DNA from: Mesorhizobium sp. B2-3-12
GTDB taxonomy: Bacteria > Pseudomonadota > Alphaproteobacteria > Rhizobiales > Rhizobiaceae
Direction: 5' to 3'
Assembly (NCBI RefSeq): GCF_006442205.1
Contig: NZ_VFVR01000004.1
Span: 434,001 to 498,000, forward strand
Length of the DNA stretch: 64,000 bases
The notes below the pieces were generated by a model, which saw only the letters and a program-made list of their open reading frames with translations, made no database searches and was not told the DNA's origin. This document shows positions 34,082-43,768 of this stretch, piece after piece (within the stretch, counting starts at the first letter, position 1; every line of letters begins with the position of its first letter). The translations under genes were made by a program, and so were the position numbers.

Positions 34082-34186
34082 GGCCGGTCGCCAACGACGG
34101 GCTTGCCTCACCGGCTTTTGGACACGATCATGATTGAGGATAAGGCTCATCCCGATTGAAAAGGCTCCAGAGGAGGTTTGGAAACG

Positions 34187-34453
34187 ATGTGCAGAAACAT
34201 CAAGACCTTGTTCAATTTTGATCCGCCGGCAACCAATGACGAAGTCCGCGACGCGGCGCTCCAGTTTGTCCGCAAGCTGAGCGGGACGACGCGGCCGTCC
34301 GCCAAGAACCAGCATGCGTTCGATCACGCGGTCGAGGCTATCGCGGCGGCGGCACGCGAGCTGCTTGATACGCTCGAGACCCACCAGCATCCGCGCAACC
34401 GGGAAGAGGTGGCGGCCAAATTGCGGGCGAAGGCGGCTATCCGGTTTGCCTGA
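34187..34453 (+). CDS. DUF2277 family protein
   Basis: An 88-residue helical protein opening MCRNIKTLFNFDPPAT, the recognised start of DUF2277, whose function is unknown. A perfect AGGAGG lies nine bases before the ATG at 34187. It sits between xseB and a pirin gene, interrupting the HDAC-xseB-dxs order, with 105 bases upstream that can hold a promoter. Confidence 0.9.
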   Translation: MCRNIKTLFNFDPPATNDEVRDAALQFVRKLSGTTRPSAKNQHAFDHAVEAIAAAARELLDTLETHQHPRNREEVAAKLRAKAAIRFA

Positions 34454-34483
34454 CGCGGCCAAGGCCGCTGACAAGGAGAGTTC

Positions 34484-35404
34484 ATGAGCTTCTTTCCCGG
34501 TAAAGATCCTGAAGCCGGTGATGCCTTTGCCAGCGACCAGATCGAGCTGATGGTCATCCCCAACGCCAAGGATATTGGCGGCTTCGAGGTGCGCCGCGCC
34601 TTGCCGACCGCCAAGAGAAGGCTGGTCGGGCCATTCATCTTTTTCGACCGAATGGGCCCGGCCATCCTGCGGGCGGGCCAGGCGCTCGATGTCCGTCCGC
34701 ATCCGCATATCGGCCTCTCGACCGTGACCTATCTGTTCGACGGCAGGATCAGGCACCGCGATTCGCTCGGCACCGAAATGGTCATCGAGCCCGGTGACGT
34801 GAACCTGATGACGGCGGGCCGCGGCATCGTCCATTCCGAGCGAACGCCGCAGGAACTGCGCGGCGCGCCAATGTCCATCTCCGGCCTGCAGACCTGGCTG
34901 GCGCTGCCCGACGGCAAGGAAGAGGTCGCACCGGTGTTCGAGAACACCGCGGCGCTTCGACTTCCCGAAATCGACGCCGAAGGCGTCAGCGGCCGCATCG
35001 TCATCGGCGATTTCCAGGGGTTGCGGTCTCCGGTGCGGGCGGATTCCGAAACGCTCTACGCTGATTTGCGGCTGGCACCCGGCGCGAGTATCAAAATCCC
35101 GGCCGATGCGGAAGAGCGCGCCGTCTACACGCTGGAGGGCGAGGTCTCGATTTCGGGCGACGGCTTTCCGTCGGAACGGCTGCTGGTGTTCCGCCCCGGC
35201 GACGAGATCGTCATATCATCGCTGACCGGGGCGCATTTCATGCTGTTCGGCGGCGCCTCGCTCGGTTCGAAGCGCTACATCTGGTGGAATTTCGTTTCCT
35301 CGTCCAAGGAGCGCATCGAACAGGCCAAGCAGGAATGGAAGACCGGCCGCTTCGACATCGTTCCTGGCGACGAGCAAGAGTTCATTCCGCTGCCGGAAGG
35401 CTGA
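34484..35404 (+). CDS. Pirin family protein
   Basis: A 306-residue bicupin. The N-terminal pirin cupin shows VRPHPHIGLSTVTYLFDG with metal-binding histidines, then GDVNLMTAGRGIVHSER with the remaining His and Glu; the C-terminal cupin is typical of the family. Quercetinase or regulatory roles are known for some pirins and cannot be told apart here. It begins 30 bases after the DUF2277 gene behind AAGGAGAG, so the two are probably co-transcribed. Confidence 0.92.
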   Translation: MSFFPGKDPEAGDAFASDQIELMVIPNAKDIGGFEVRRALPTAKRRLVGPFIFFDRMGPAILRAGQALDVRPHPHIGLSTVTYLFDGRIRHRDSLGTEMVIEPGDVNLMTAGRGIVHSERTPQELRGAPMSISGLQTWLALPDGKEEVAPVFENTAALRLPEIDAEGVSGRIVIGDFQGLRSPVRADSETLYADLRLAPGASIKIPADAEERAVYTLEGEVSISGDGFPSERLLVFRPGDEIVISSLTGAHFMLFGGASLGSKRYIWWNFVSSSKERIEQAKQEWKTGRFDIVPGDEQEFIPLPEG

Positions 35405-35497
35405 GCGGGTCGGTGAGAGGCTGACGGTCCGCGTCACCCGACACGCATTTACTTTCGCCGGACGGCGGCCTATCCCGCCGATGAACAGAAAGTCTGG

Positions 35498-37417
35498 GTG
35501 CCCGTGAACGCAACGCCGCATACGCCGCTTCTCGACAAGGTCCACGTGCCGGCCGACCTGCGCACACTGGCCGAGGGCGAATTGCCGCAACTGGCATCCG
35601 AGCTTCGCGCCGAACTGGTCGACGCGGTGTCCCGCACCGGCGGCCATCTGGGTGCCGGTCTCGGCGTGGTCGAACTTACGGTGGCGCTGCATTATGTCTT
35701 CAACACGCCCGACGACCGGCTGATCTGGGATGTCGGCCACCAGGCCTATCCGCACAAGATCCTGACCGGCCGGCGGGACCGGATCCGCACCTTGCGTCAG
35801 GAAGGCGGCCTTTCCGGCTTCACTCGCCGCGCCGAAAGTGAGTACGACCCCTTCGGCGCTGCCCACTCCTCGACATCGATATCGGCGGGGTTGGGCATGG
35901 CCGCCGCCCGAGACCTCTCCGGCGGCCGCAACAATGTCATCGCCGTCATCGGCGATGGCGCCATGTCGGCCGGCATGGCCTATGAAGCGATGAACAATGC
36001 CGGCGCGCTTGATGCCAGGCTCATCGTCATTCTCAACGACAATGACATGTCGATCGCCCCGCCGACCGGCGCCATGAGCGCCTATCTGGCGCGGCTCGCC
36101 TCCGGCAAGGCCTATGTCGGCCTGCGCGATTTCGGCAAGAAGCTGACCTCTTATCTCGGCAAGCGCGCCGACCGCGCCATCACCCGGGCGGTCGAGCATG
36201 CGCGCGGCTACGTCACCGGCGGCACTTTGTTCGAGGAGCTCGGCTTCTACCATATCGGCCCGATCGACGGGCACAATCTGGAGCACCTGGTCCCGGTGCT
36301 GAAGAACGTTCGCGACAACGGCAAAGGCCCCGTCCTGATCCATGTCGTCACCCAGAAGGGCAAGGGCTATGCGCCGGCGGAAGCCGCCGCCGACAAATAC
36401 CACGGTGTCAACAAGTTCGACGTCATCACCGGCGCGCAGGCCAAGGCGCCGGCCAATGCTCCCGGCTACACCAAGGTGTTCGCCGAAAGCCTGATCCAGG
36501 AGGGCCGCGAGGACGACCGCATTGTGGCCGTCACCGCCGCCATGCCGACCGGTACCGGCCTCGACCTGTTCGGCGAGGTGTTTCCGACCAGAACCTTCGA
36601 TGTCGGCATTGCCGAACAGCATGCTGTGACCTTCGCCGCAGGTCTGGCGACGGAAGGCTATAAGCCCTTCGCGGCGATCTATTCGACCTTCCTGCAGCGC
36701 GCCTACGACCAGGTCGTCCATGACGTCGCGATCCAGAAACTGCCGGTGCGTTTCCCCATCGACCGCGCCGGCTTCGTCGGCGCCGACGGTGCCACCCATT
36801 GCGGCGCCTTCGACACCACCTTCCTGGCTAGCCTGCCGGGCTTCGTCGTCATGGCTGCGGCCGACGAGGCGGAACTGCGCCACATGGTGCGCACCGCCGC
36901 CAGCTATGACGACGGGCCGATCGCCTTCCGCTATCCGCGCGGCAATGGCGTCGGCGTCGACATGCCGGAGCGTGGCGTCATGCTCGAGATCGGCAAGGGC
37001 CGCATCGTCAGGGAGGGCACCAAGGTGGCGCTTCTGTCCTTCGGCACGCGCCTGCAGGATTGTCTTGTCGCGGCGGAAGAACTCGGCGCGGCCGGTCTTT
37101 CCACCACCGTCGCCGATGCCCGCTTTGCCAAGCCGCTCGATGAGGACCTGATCCGCCGGCTGGCCCGCTCGCACGAGGTGCTGGTGACAGTCGAGGAGGG
37201 CGCCATAGGCGGCTTCGCCAGCCATGTGCTGCAGTTCCTCGCCCATCAAGGACTGCTGGAAAGTGGTCTCAAAGTGCGGCCGCTGGTCCTGCCCGACGTC
37301 TTCACCGACCATGCCAAGCCGGAAAAGATGTATGCCGATGCCGGGCTCGACGCCGCCGGCATCGTGCGCACCGTTTTCACTGCGCTCGGCCACACGGCCC
37401 GCGCGCAGCGCGCTTGA
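35498..37417 (+). CDS. dxs: 1-deoxy-D-xylulose-5-phosphate synthase
   Basis: TPP enzyme that condenses pyruvate and glyceraldehyde 3-phosphate, first step of the MEP isoprenoid pathway. TPP/Mg site [18 protein letters not shown], catalytic histidine region [31 protein letters not shown], and the pyrimidine domain [17 protein letters not shown]. 639 residues, normal. GTG at 35498 and GTG at 35504 are both possible starts; neither has a strong ribosome site. The ispH gene further on completes the same pathway. The stop region is tandemly duplicated. Confidence 0.96.
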   Translation: MPVNATPHTPLLDKVHVPADLRTLAEGELPQLASELRAELVDAVSRTGGHLGAGLGVVELTVALHYVFNTPDDRLIWDVGHQAYPHKILTGRRDRIRTLRQEGGLSGFTRRAESEYDPFGAAHSSTSISAGLGMAAARDLSGGRNNVIAVIGDGAMSAGMAYEAMNNAGALDARLIVILNDNDMSIAPPTGAMSAYLARLASGKAYVGLRDFGKKLTSYLGKRADRAITRAVEHARGYVTGGTLFEELGFYHIGPIDGHNLEHLVPVLKNVRDNGKGPVLIHVVTQKGKGYAPAEAAADKYHGVNKFDVITGAQAKAPANAPGYTKVFAESLIQEGREDDRIVAVTAAMPTGTGLDLFGEVFPTRTFDVGIAEQHAVTFAAGLATEGYKPFAAIYSTFLQRAYDQVVHDVAIQKLPVRFPIDRAGFVGADGATHCGAFDTTFLASLPGFVVMAAADEAELRHMVRTAASYDDGPIAFRYPRGNGVGVDMPERGVMLEIGKGRIVREGTKVALLSFGTRLQDCLVAAEELGAAGLSTTVADARFAKPLDEDLIRRLARSHEVLVTVEEGAIGGFASHVLQFLAHQGLLESGLKVRPLVLPDVFTDHAKPEKMYADAGLDAAGIVRTVFTALGHTARAQRA

Positions 37418-37452
37418 ATCAAAATCGTGCCCAGCGCGCCTGAATCAAAATC
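37406..37452. repeat. Tandem duplication of the dxs stop region
   Basis: CAGCGCGCTTGAATCAAAATC (37406-37426) is repeated as CAGCGCGCCTGAATCAAAATC (37432-37452) with one change; a shorter third CTTGAATCA follows at about 37460. The first copy contains the dxs TGA. Confidence 0.75.
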
Positions 37453-37591
37453 TGAACGGCTTGAATCAGTTTGCCGGCTTGATTTCGTAACGCATTGTTA
37501 ACGCTGCCGTTTGGCGTTTCGCTTACCCTGTCCCTTGGCCGTTTTTCAACGGCGCCCTGCTAGATCACGGCCAGGCAGGGAGACAAAATCA

Positions 37592-37885
37592 ATGAAGATG
37601 CTTTTGTGCGGCGGGGCACTTTTGGCCGTGATGGTCGTGCCTGCCGCCGCCGAAACGCCCTACGACCGCAATCTTGAAAAGGCCGCGATGGGCATCGTCG
37701 CCGGCAAGATGGGCGATATTCGCGGCGGCTTTTCCTACAGGCAGGTGCCGCAGCTCGTGGTCGTGCCGGACACCGCACCTCGGCCCGCTGTTACGACCGA
37801 GCGTCCGCGCGAACAGGCTTCGGGCAACAGGGACGATGGTTTGTCCCCAGCTGTCGAACGCCAGAATTCACGCACGATCTTCTAG
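37592..37885 (+). CDS. Small secreted hypothetical protein
   Basis: A 97-residue protein from the ATG at 37592 (ribosome site GGGAGA). Signal peptide of about 20 residues ending PAAA-E. The mature part starts with a plausible conserved patch (YDRNLEKAAMGIVAGKMGDI, then RGGFSYRQVPQ) and becomes Pro/Arg/Asn rich. Family unknown to me. It converges with the GFA gene with a four-base overlap. Confidence 0.7.
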   Translation: MKMLLCGGALLAVMVVPAAAETPYDRNLEKAAMGIVAGKMGDIRGGFSYRQVPQLVVVPDTAPRPAVTTERPREQASGNRDDGLSPAVERQNSRTIF

Positions 37886-38283
37886 AACCACATATCGCGT
37901 ACGCAGCGACCATCGCGTGGCAGATCGTCGTAGGAGTCGAGGCCATCGAAATGGTCGATCGGCAGATCGGCGACGGCTTCGGGCGGCGCCAGCCGGACGT
38001 TGACGGCCATGCGTCTTCGACCCGAGGCGCTGGCGCGCAGTCCGCGCCAGCCGAGCACGCAGGCGCATGTGGGGCAGAACAGGATTTCCAGCGACGGATC
38101 GTCCTTTCCAGCGCGCGTGTAGCTGGCCGTGGGCCCCGAAACGCGAATGCGTTCGTCGACATAATCATAGGCCCAGAGCGTGCCATAGCGGCGGCAAAGC
38201 GTGCAGTTGCAGGCAGTCACCGGACCCGGATCGCCTTCCAGGGTCCAGTGGGCCGCGCCGCAGTGACAGGTTCCCGTCAGCAT
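37882..38283 (-). CDS. GFA family protein (CENP-V/GFA fold)
   Basis: A 133-residue zinc protein related to glutathione-dependent formaldehyde-activating enzyme. Zinc ligands: CHCG near residue 6, CNCTLC near residue 25 and CPTC near residue 67, the usual GFA spacing. Real formaldehyde chemistry is not implied by membership. The ATG at 38283 has GAGGAG eight bases upstream. It is divergent from the TlyA gene (about 170 bases). Confidence 0.88.
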   Translation of the reverse strand: MLTGTCHCGAAHWTLEGDPGPVTACNCTLCRRYGTLWAYDYVDERIRVSGPTASYTRAGKDDPSLEILFCPTCACVLGWRGLRASASGRRRMAVNVRLAPPEAVADLPIDHFDGLDSYDDLPRDGRCVRDMWF

Positions 38284-38454
38284 TCGTTCTCCTCGGGTTC
38301 GACGATGGAGGCTCTCCTCGACGACCATTTTGCCGGATCTGACGCGATGCGCGCAAGCCGCGCCAAGCTCGCTGCTCCAGCCGTTCACGTCCGACGTCAC
38401 CTTGTTCCGTGTAATGTCCTTGCCTTCATCGCGGGCTTTCGTCAGAGAAGGCCG

Positions 38455-39219
38455 ATGAATTCACCTCTGCCAGCCAGCACACGCCAGCGGCTCGACGACC
38501 TGCTCGTCCAGCGTGGGCTGTTTGCCAGCCGTTCGCGCGCCCGCGACGCGGTCGAGCGCGGCACGGTGACGGTCGACGGCGCGATTGCCCGCAAACCCGG
38601 CCAGAACGTTTCGCCGCAATCCCTTGTTGTCATCGACGATCCGGCGCAAACCTATGTCTCGCGCGCGGCGCTTAAACTGATCGGCGGACTAGATCATTTC
38701 GGCCTTGATCCGGCTGGCAGCGAGGCGCTCGACATCGGCGCCTCGACCGGCGGGTTCACGCAGGTGTTGCTCGAACGCGGCGCGTCCCACGTCACGGCCA
38801 TCGATGTCGGCCACGGCCAGATGCATCCCGATGTCGGCGCTGATCCGCGCGTAACGGTGATCGAAGGGCTGAATGCCCGCGATCTGACAATCGCCGATCT
38901 TGGTGGCCGAAGCCCGGATTTCATCGTTTCCGATGTCAGCTTCATCTCGCTGAAACTGGCGCTGCCGCCGGCACTTGCTCTCGCGAAGCCCGGTGCCGGG
39001 GCGATCTTTCTGGTCAAACCGCAATTCGAGGCCGGTCGCGAGGCGATCGGCAAGGGCGGCCTGTTGAAAGATCCCTTCGATGCCGCCCGTGTCGCCGGCC
39101 TGCTGCGGGATTGGCTGGATGCCGTTGCCGGCTGGCGCTCGCTCGGCCTGCATCTGTCGCCCATCGAAGGTGGCGACGGCAATCGCGAATTCCTGCTCGG
39201 TGGGGTCAAGGATCGATGA
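38455..39219 (+). CDS. tlyA: TlyA-family rRNA (cytidine-2'-O)-methyltransferase/hemolysin-like protein
   Basis: A 254-residue protein with an N-terminal S4 RNA-binding domain (residues about 10-70: RLDDLLVQRGLFASRSRARD) and a FtsJ-type SAM methyltransferase domain (DIGASTGGFTQVLLERG). Characterised TlyA methylates 16S and/or 23S rRNA; haemolysin annotation is historical. Its TGA overlaps the ATG of the next RNA methyltransferase gene (ATGA), so the two are coupled. The gene symbol follows the family name. Confidence 0.9.
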   Translation: MNSPLPASTRQRLDDLLVQRGLFASRSRARDAVERGTVTVDGAIARKPGQNVSPQSLVVIDDPAQTYVSRAALKLIGGLDHFGLDPAGSEALDIGASTGGFTQVLLERGASHVTAIDVGHGQMHPDVGADPRVTVIEGLNARDLTIADLGGRSPDFIVSDVSFISLKLALPPALALAKPGAGAIFLVKPQFEAGREAIGKGGLLKDPFDAARVAGLLRDWLDAVAGWRSLGLHLSPIEGGDGNREFLLGGVKDR

Positions 39220-40457
39220 GCACGCGCTTGACCATCAGGAAACTCGGCGCTCAAGGCGACGGCATCGCCGAAACCGAAGGCGGCGATCTGTTCATTCCCT
39301 TCACGCTGCCCGGCGAGACCGTCACCGCCGCACGCGAACGGGATCGCGCCACGCTGATGGCGGTGCTGGAGGCTTCGCCGCTGCGCATCGAACCCGCTTG
39401 CCGCCATTTCACTGAATGCGGCGGCTGCGCCCTCCAGCATCTGGAAGCCGAGGCCTATCGCCAGTGGAAGCGCGAGAAGGTGGTGCATGCGTTGAAGGGC
39501 AAGGGCATCGATTGCGACATCGGCGCGTTGGTTGCCTGTGCGCCGCACTCGCGGCGCCGTGTCGTGCTTGCCGCCCGGCGCGCCGATGCGGGCATGCTGC
39601 TCGGCTTCAATCGCCATCTGTCGCCGGAAATCATCTCGATATCCGAATGTCCGATCTCGCTGCCCGAGATCGTCGCCGCGCTCGGCCCGTTGAAAGCGCT
39701 GGCAGAATTGATATGCGCCACCACCAAATCGTTCCGGATGGCGGTCACCGTGACGGGCTCCGGCCTCGACATCGCGGTGCATGACTCCGGCAAGCTCGGC
39801 GAACACCAGCGCCGCATCGCCTCCAACTTTGTCCTTGCGCAGGGCTTTGCCAGACTGTCCATCGACGACGAGATCGTCATCGAGCCAAGAAAACCCGTGG
39901 TCATGTTCGGCAGCGTCGCGGTCGCCGTGCCGCCGGGCGCCTTCCTTCAGGCGACCGAGGCGGCCGAACAGACCATGGCCGAGGTCGTCGGCGGACATCT
40001 ATCGCGGGCCAAGAAGGTCGCCGATCTCTTTGCCGGTTGCGGCAGCTTTGCCTTGCGGCTGGCCGCGAAATCGGAAGTCCATGCGGTCGAGGGCGATGCG
40101 GCCGCACTGTCGGCGCTCGACCGTGGGTCGCGCTTCGCCACCGGGCTCAAGCGGGTGACGGGCGAGCGCCGCGACCTGTTTCGCCGGCCGCTGACCTTCA
40201 AGGAGTTGAACGCCTTCGACGGACTGATCTTCGATCCGCCGCGCGCCGGCGCCGAGGATCAGTCGAAGCAGATCGCCCGCTCGGATGTCCCGTTCGTTGC
40301 CGCGGTGTCCTGCAACCCGGTGACGCTGGCTCGCGACCTGCGCATCCTTATCGATGGCGGCTACACGCTGAAGAGCGTGACGCCGATCGATCAGTTCCTG
40401 TGGTCGCCGCATGTCGAGGCCGTCGCCCTGCTGGAAAAGCCCAGGCGGAGGCGCTGA
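39216..40457 (+). CDS. RumA/TrmA-type RNA 5-methyluridine methyltransferase
   Basis: A 413-residue class I SAM enzyme that methylates C5 of uridine in rRNA or tRNA. Order: short TRAM-like N-terminus (RKLGAQGDGIAE), Fe-S cysteines Cx5CxxC in CRHFTECGGCALQH with a fourth at SECPISL, SAM site DLFAGCGSFALRLA, DPPRAGAEDQ, and the catalytic cysteine in VSCNPVTLARDL. All key residues are present. Start ATG overlaps the tlyA stop by four bases. The exact target uridine is not predictable. Confidence 0.9.
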   Translation: MSTRLTIRKLGAQGDGIAETEGGDLFIPFTLPGETVTAARERDRATLMAVLEASPLRIEPACRHFTECGGCALQHLEAEAYRQWKREKVVHALKGKGIDCDIGALVACAPHSRRRVVLAARRADAGMLLGFNRHLSPEIISISECPISLPEIVAALGPLKALAELICATTKSFRMAVTVTGSGLDIAVHDSGKLGEHQRRIASNFVLAQGFARLSIDDEIVIEPRKPVVMFGSVAVAVPPGAFLQATEAAEQTMAEVVGGHLSRAKKVADLFAGCGSFALRLAAKSEVHAVEGDAAALSALDRGSRFATGLKRVTGERRDLFRRPLTFKELNAFDGLIFDPPRAGAEDQSKQIARSDVPFVAAVSCNPVTLARDLRILIDGGYTLKSVTPIDQFLWSPHVEAVALLEKPRRRR

Positions 40458-40840
40458 CATCCGATCACATTCGGTTGAGACCGGGCAATCCGGCCCATCC
40501 CGTCCGAAAGGCGCCGGAATGATGCCGCAAAGCCGCCTTGTTGCGCCAGCCTAGTCGGGCGGCAACGCCGCCTAGCCATCGGGGACGTTGACCATAGCGG
40601 CCAATGATGCCGGCCTGATTGCGCAGACGTTGCAGGCAGCAGCAGCGCGAGCCAGGCAAGAAGCCGCCCTGCGGACATCCCAATGAGCCGGCCTGCAAGA
40701 GGTAACACGGGTCGAACCCCGACCGTGCCGCGCGACACACGCTCACATCACAACTGCGTGGTCGGCCGTGGTCTCGATTGCGCGGCCCGTTGGCCTGCTG
40801 TTACCAGTCGATGCCGGGCGGGGCGCTCAAGGGAGTGACC
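40458..40840. other. Intergenic region without a supported gene
   Basis: 383 GC-rich bases between the RNA methyltransferase and the PsiF-like gene. The minus strand has overlapping open frames, one with a hydrophobic start (SAGRLLAWLALLLPATSA), but it runs antisense into the methyltransferase gene and has no clear ribosome site. A GTCGAACCCC stretch near 40711 recalls a tRNA T-arm but lacks the rest of a tRNA. Nothing here is supported. Confidence 0.6.
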
Positions 40841-41119
40841 ATGATGAGGATTGCAAGCGTTCTGACCTCCATCGCCGTAGCCGGGTTCATCGCGACGGGA
40901 GCAGCCGCGGCGGCGACCACGGCCGCCACCACGACCACAACGGCGCCGGCCGCCACCACGGCCGCCCCCGTGAAGAAGGCGAAGACGACTGCCATGACGC
41001 CTGAGAAAACCGCGATTTCGAAGCAATGTTCAGCACTTGCGGATGCCCAGAAACTGCACGGCAAGGCACGTGAGAAATTCCGCGCCGATTGCAAGAAGAA
41101 CGGCGGCAAAGCCACCTGA
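40841..41119 (+). CDS. Small secreted PsiF-like protein
   Basis: A 92-residue exported protein. Signal peptide ends near residue 24 (GAAAAA). A Thr/Ala low-complexity linker spans residues about 25-42, and a C-terminal motif CSALADAQKLHGKAREKFRA-x2-C resembles the PsiF repeat, with two cysteines about 20 residues apart. Ribosome site AAGGGAG before the ATG at 40841. PsiF proteins are phosphate-starvation-associated in enterobacteria; no such link is visible here. Confidence 0.7.
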   Translation: MMRIASVLTSIAVAGFIATGAAAAATTAATTTTTAPAATTAAPVKKAKTTAMTPEKTAISKQCSALADAQKLHGKAREKFRADCKKNGGKAT

Positions 41120-41147
41120 CCAGCCGCCTTCGCGGCCGAGGTCATTG

Positions 41148-41174
41148 CCAGCCTGCCCTGCTGGGGCAGGCTGG
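41148..41174 (+). terminator. Strong hairpin after the PsiF-like gene
   Basis: Perfect 11-bp arms CCAGCCTGCCC (41148-41158) and GGGCAGGCTGG (41164-41174) with a five-base loop. Only a weak T-rich stretch follows (TGGCATTTCGG), but position and strength suggest a terminator. Confidence 0.6.
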
Positions 41175-41301
41175 TGGCATTTCGGAAAAATATAAACCAG
41201 TTTTCGTCTGAAGCCGTGTCCACCCTGGACAGATCAAGCGCGGATGAGACGGTTGCGGAACCCGCTCTCGACTGTCGGAACTCGCCGCGGTTCTGACAGG
41301 C

Positions 41302-41970
41302 TCAGTCCACGAGCTTTGCAACAGTCTTGGAGGTTCTCGGCGTGCCGCCTCGCTGGTTGACCGACAGCCAGATATTCGGATTCTGCTGCGACTGACGTTT
41401 CAGGAAATAGTAGCCGGTCGCGTTCCATGGCCTGATTTCGTCGACCAAATTGTCGAGGACGAGATCGCCTTTGTCGGTTTTCACCGTCAGGACGGTGTGG
41501 CCTTCATTGTTGAGGTCGCGCACGACCGTCATCAGCAGCGCCTGCCGGGGAAAGCCAGCCTCCTGAAGGAGCTTGCGTTTGTAGAGTGCGTAGATCTTGC
41601 AGTCGCCTTTCCCGTCGACCGGGTAGTCCCAATGGTCCGCCATCGTGCCCCAGTGGTCGAAATTGCTGACGGGTTTGATGGAACTGTTCGCCTTCTGATT
41701 TATCCGCTTCAGGATGCGGAGGTTCCGCGCCGTCAGCTTGACGTTCGCGGCCGGCAGAGCGGGCACCTTGCACTCTTTGGGTCGGCGATGACAGAAATCG
41801 ACCCAACCGTAGGGGACGCTGGTGCTTCCGCCGACGGCGGCGGCGGAAGATTGCGTCGATCGCGCCTTGAACCATGTCGACTGTGCTGCCGCCGGACCGG
41901 CTTGCAGCGCCGTCGCGCCAATCAACGAAACGAAGCCAAGCACGAAAGACGAAGTCAGGACGGGCCGCAT
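41302..41970 (-). CDS. Transglutaminase-like cysteine peptidase (BTLCP family)
   Basis: A 222-residue exported protein from the ATG at 41970, with a signal peptide ending near AAAQ-S (residue about 30). The triad of the bacterial transglutaminase-like cysteine proteinase family is visible: Cys in GKGDCKIYALYKR, His in EGHTVLTVKTDKGD and Asp in LVLDNL. A CHRRPKEC segment near the N-terminus may form a disulfide. Probably periplasmic; LapG-like proteolysis is known for relatives, the substrate here is unknown. A GTG at 41985 is an alternative start. Confidence 0.87.
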   Translation of the reverse strand: MRPVLTSSFVLGFVSLIGATALQAGPAAAQSTWFKARSTQSSAAAVGGSTSVPYGWVDFCHRRPKECKVPALPAANVKLTARNLRILKRINQKANSSIKPVSNFDHWGTMADHWDYPVDGKGDCKIYALYKRKLLQEAGFPRQALLMTVVRDLNNEGHTVLTVKTDKGDLVLDNLVDEIRPWNATGYYFLKRQSQQNPNIWLSVNQRGGTPRTSKTVAKLVD

Positions 41971-42183
41971 TGCCAAAACCACCACCGCAACGAGGAGCTG
42001 GTGCTGCGTCCGTGCGCAAAAGGCAGCCCAGGCAGTCAGAGACTTAACAATTTCATAATCTGGATTGTGTCCACTTCAAGGTCCCGGCCGAAATACGGGC
42101 TGGAAACGCCAGCATCTCCCCTCGCAACGCAGCACGCGTCGCGCGCTGTTCCATCCGGAAACATCACGTGGCGGCACCGAGCC

Positions 42184-43596
42184 TCAAACCCGGGTGCCGC
42201 CGATCGTCATCTGGTTCATCCTCAGATGCGGCTGGCCGACGCCCACGGGCACGCCCTGGCCGGCCTTGCCGCACATGCCGATACCGTTGTCGAGCTTCAT
42301 GTCGTTGCCGACCATCGAGACGCGGTGCATCGCGTCCGGTCCGTTGCCGATCAGCATCGCGCCCTTGATCGGCTGCGTCACCTTGCCGTTCTCGATCATG
42401 TAGGCCTCGGTGCAGCCGAACACGAACTTGCCCGACGTGATGTCGACCTGGCCGCCGCCGAAGGAGACGGCGTAGATGCCGTTCTTGACCGAAGCGATGA
42501 TTTCGTCCGGCTCCATGTCGCCCGAGGTCATGTAGGTGTTGGTCATGCGCGGCATCGGCTGATGCGCATAGCCTTCGCGCCGGCCGTTGCCGGTGGCTTT
42601 CATGCCCATCAGCCGGGCATTCTGCCGGTCCTGCATGTAGCCCACCAGCTTGCCGTCCTCGATCAGCACATTGCGGGCCGAAGGCGTGCCTTCATCGTCG
42701 ACGGTGAGTGAGCCGCGCCGCTCGGGGATGGTACCGTCGTCGACGACGGTCACGCCCTTGGCGGCTACCTGCTGCCCCATCAGGCCGGCGAAGGCCGATG
42801 TCTTCTTGCGGTTGAAATCGCCTTCAAGGCCGTGGCCGACCGCTTCATGCAGCATCACACCCGGCCAGCCGCTGGACAGCACGATGTCGAAAGTGCCGGC
42901 CGGAGCCGGGATCGCCTGCAGATTGACCAGCGCTTGCCGGAGTGCCTCCTTGGCGGCGTGCTTCCAGCTATCCTCGATCAGGAAGTCGCCGAACGCTTTG
43001 CGCCCACCCATGCCATAGGAGCCGCTCTCCTGGCGGTCGCCGTCACCGACGATGACCGAGACGTTGACGCGGACCATCGGCCTGATATCGCGCACCACCT
43101 GGCCATCGGCACGCACGATCTCGACATGCTGCCAGGACGCGGCGATCGAGGCGGTCACCTGGCGCACGCGTGGATCCTCGGCGCGCAGCCAGGCATCGAT
43201 TTCCTGCAGCAGCTTGGCCTTGGCCTCGAAGGAGGGCGAGGGGATCGGGTTCTCGTCGCCGTAGAGATGGCGGTTGGTGCGGGCGGGCGCGGCGGCTAGC
43301 GTACCGGAATAGCCGCCCTTGACGGTCGAGACGGCGTCGGCCGCGCGCAGCAGCGAGGCCTCGGACAGGTCGCTCGAATGTGCGTAGCCGCTGGCTTCGC
43401 CGGCGACGGCGCGCAGCCCAAAGCCCTGGTCGGTGTTGAAATTGGCGGTCTTGAGCCGGCCATTGTCGAACATCAGCGCTTCGCTCTCGCTGTATTCGAG
43501 GAAAAGCTCGCCGTCGTCGGCACCCTTGATGGTGTCGGCGACGATCTGCTTGATGCGGTCGTCTGAAATGTCGAATTGGCCGATCAGGCTGTTCAT
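42184..43596 (-). CDS. tldD: Metalloprotease TldD
   Basis: A 470-residue subunit of the TldD/TldE (PmbA) protease, which processes modified peptides and degrades some antitoxins. The zinc motif HEAVGHGLEGDF and the C-terminal CTEAYMIENGKVTQPIKGA are intact. Start ATG at 43596; codons upstream in the same frame lie beyond the conserved N-terminus MNSLIGQFDISD. It is downstream of ialB on the same strand (172 bases), an order conserved in rhizobia near the cox genes. Confidence 0.95.
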   Translation of the reverse strand: MNSLIGQFDISDDRIKQIVADTIKGADDGELFLEYSESEALMFDNGRLKTANFNTDQGFGLRAVAGEASGYAHSSDLSEASLLRAADAVSTVKGGYSGTLAAAPARTNRHLYGDENPIPSPSFEAKAKLLQEIDAWLRAEDPRVRQVTASIAASWQHVEIVRADGQVVRDIRPMVRVNVSVIVGDGDRQESGSYGMGGRKAFGDFLIEDSWKHAAKEALRQALVNLQAIPAPAGTFDIVLSSGWPGVMLHEAVGHGLEGDFNRKKTSAFAGLMGQQVAAKGVTVVDDGTIPERRGSLTVDDEGTPSARNVLIEDGKLVGYMQDRQNARLMGMKATGNGRREGYAHQPMPRMTNTYMTSGDMEPDEIIASVKNGIYAVSFGGGQVDITSGKFVFGCTEAYMIENGKVTQPIKGAMLIGNGPDAMHRVSMVGNDMKLDNGIGMCGKAGQGVPVGVGQPHLRMNQMTIGGTRV

Positions 43597-43768
43597 GGCG
43601 CGTCCGTCCGTGGGATGATTGCTTTCCCCCGATGTAGGCGTGAAGCCGCGCCCGCACAATCGGCAATGGAGATCAGCGCCGACGAATGACACCCGTCCGC
43701 TGAGCACAAGGCATGCGCCTGGAATCGGCAAAAGCCGGGGCAAGGCCCGATTCAGCGCGAAGCCGCGA

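Noticed and set aside
32690..34834. 714-codon minus-strand frame over HDAC-like, xseB, DUF2277 and pirin genes
   Set aside because: It crosses four well-supported genes and even the riboswitch region; no domain is recognisable.
35216..37393. 725-codon minus-strand frame over dxs
   Set aside because: The plus-strand dxs has all catalytic motifs; the antisense frame is explained by codon bias.
40706..40725. tRNA T-arm-like sequence GTCGAACCCC
   Set aside because: Pairing of the stem is imperfect and no D-arm, anticodon arm or acceptor stem can be built around it.
40391..40738. Minus-strand frame with a signal-peptide-like stretch after the RNA methyltransferase
   Set aside because: It extends antisense into the methyltransferase gene, lacks a ribosome site and is rich in Arg and Ser as expected for a shadow frame; a shorter start inside it remains possible but unsupported.
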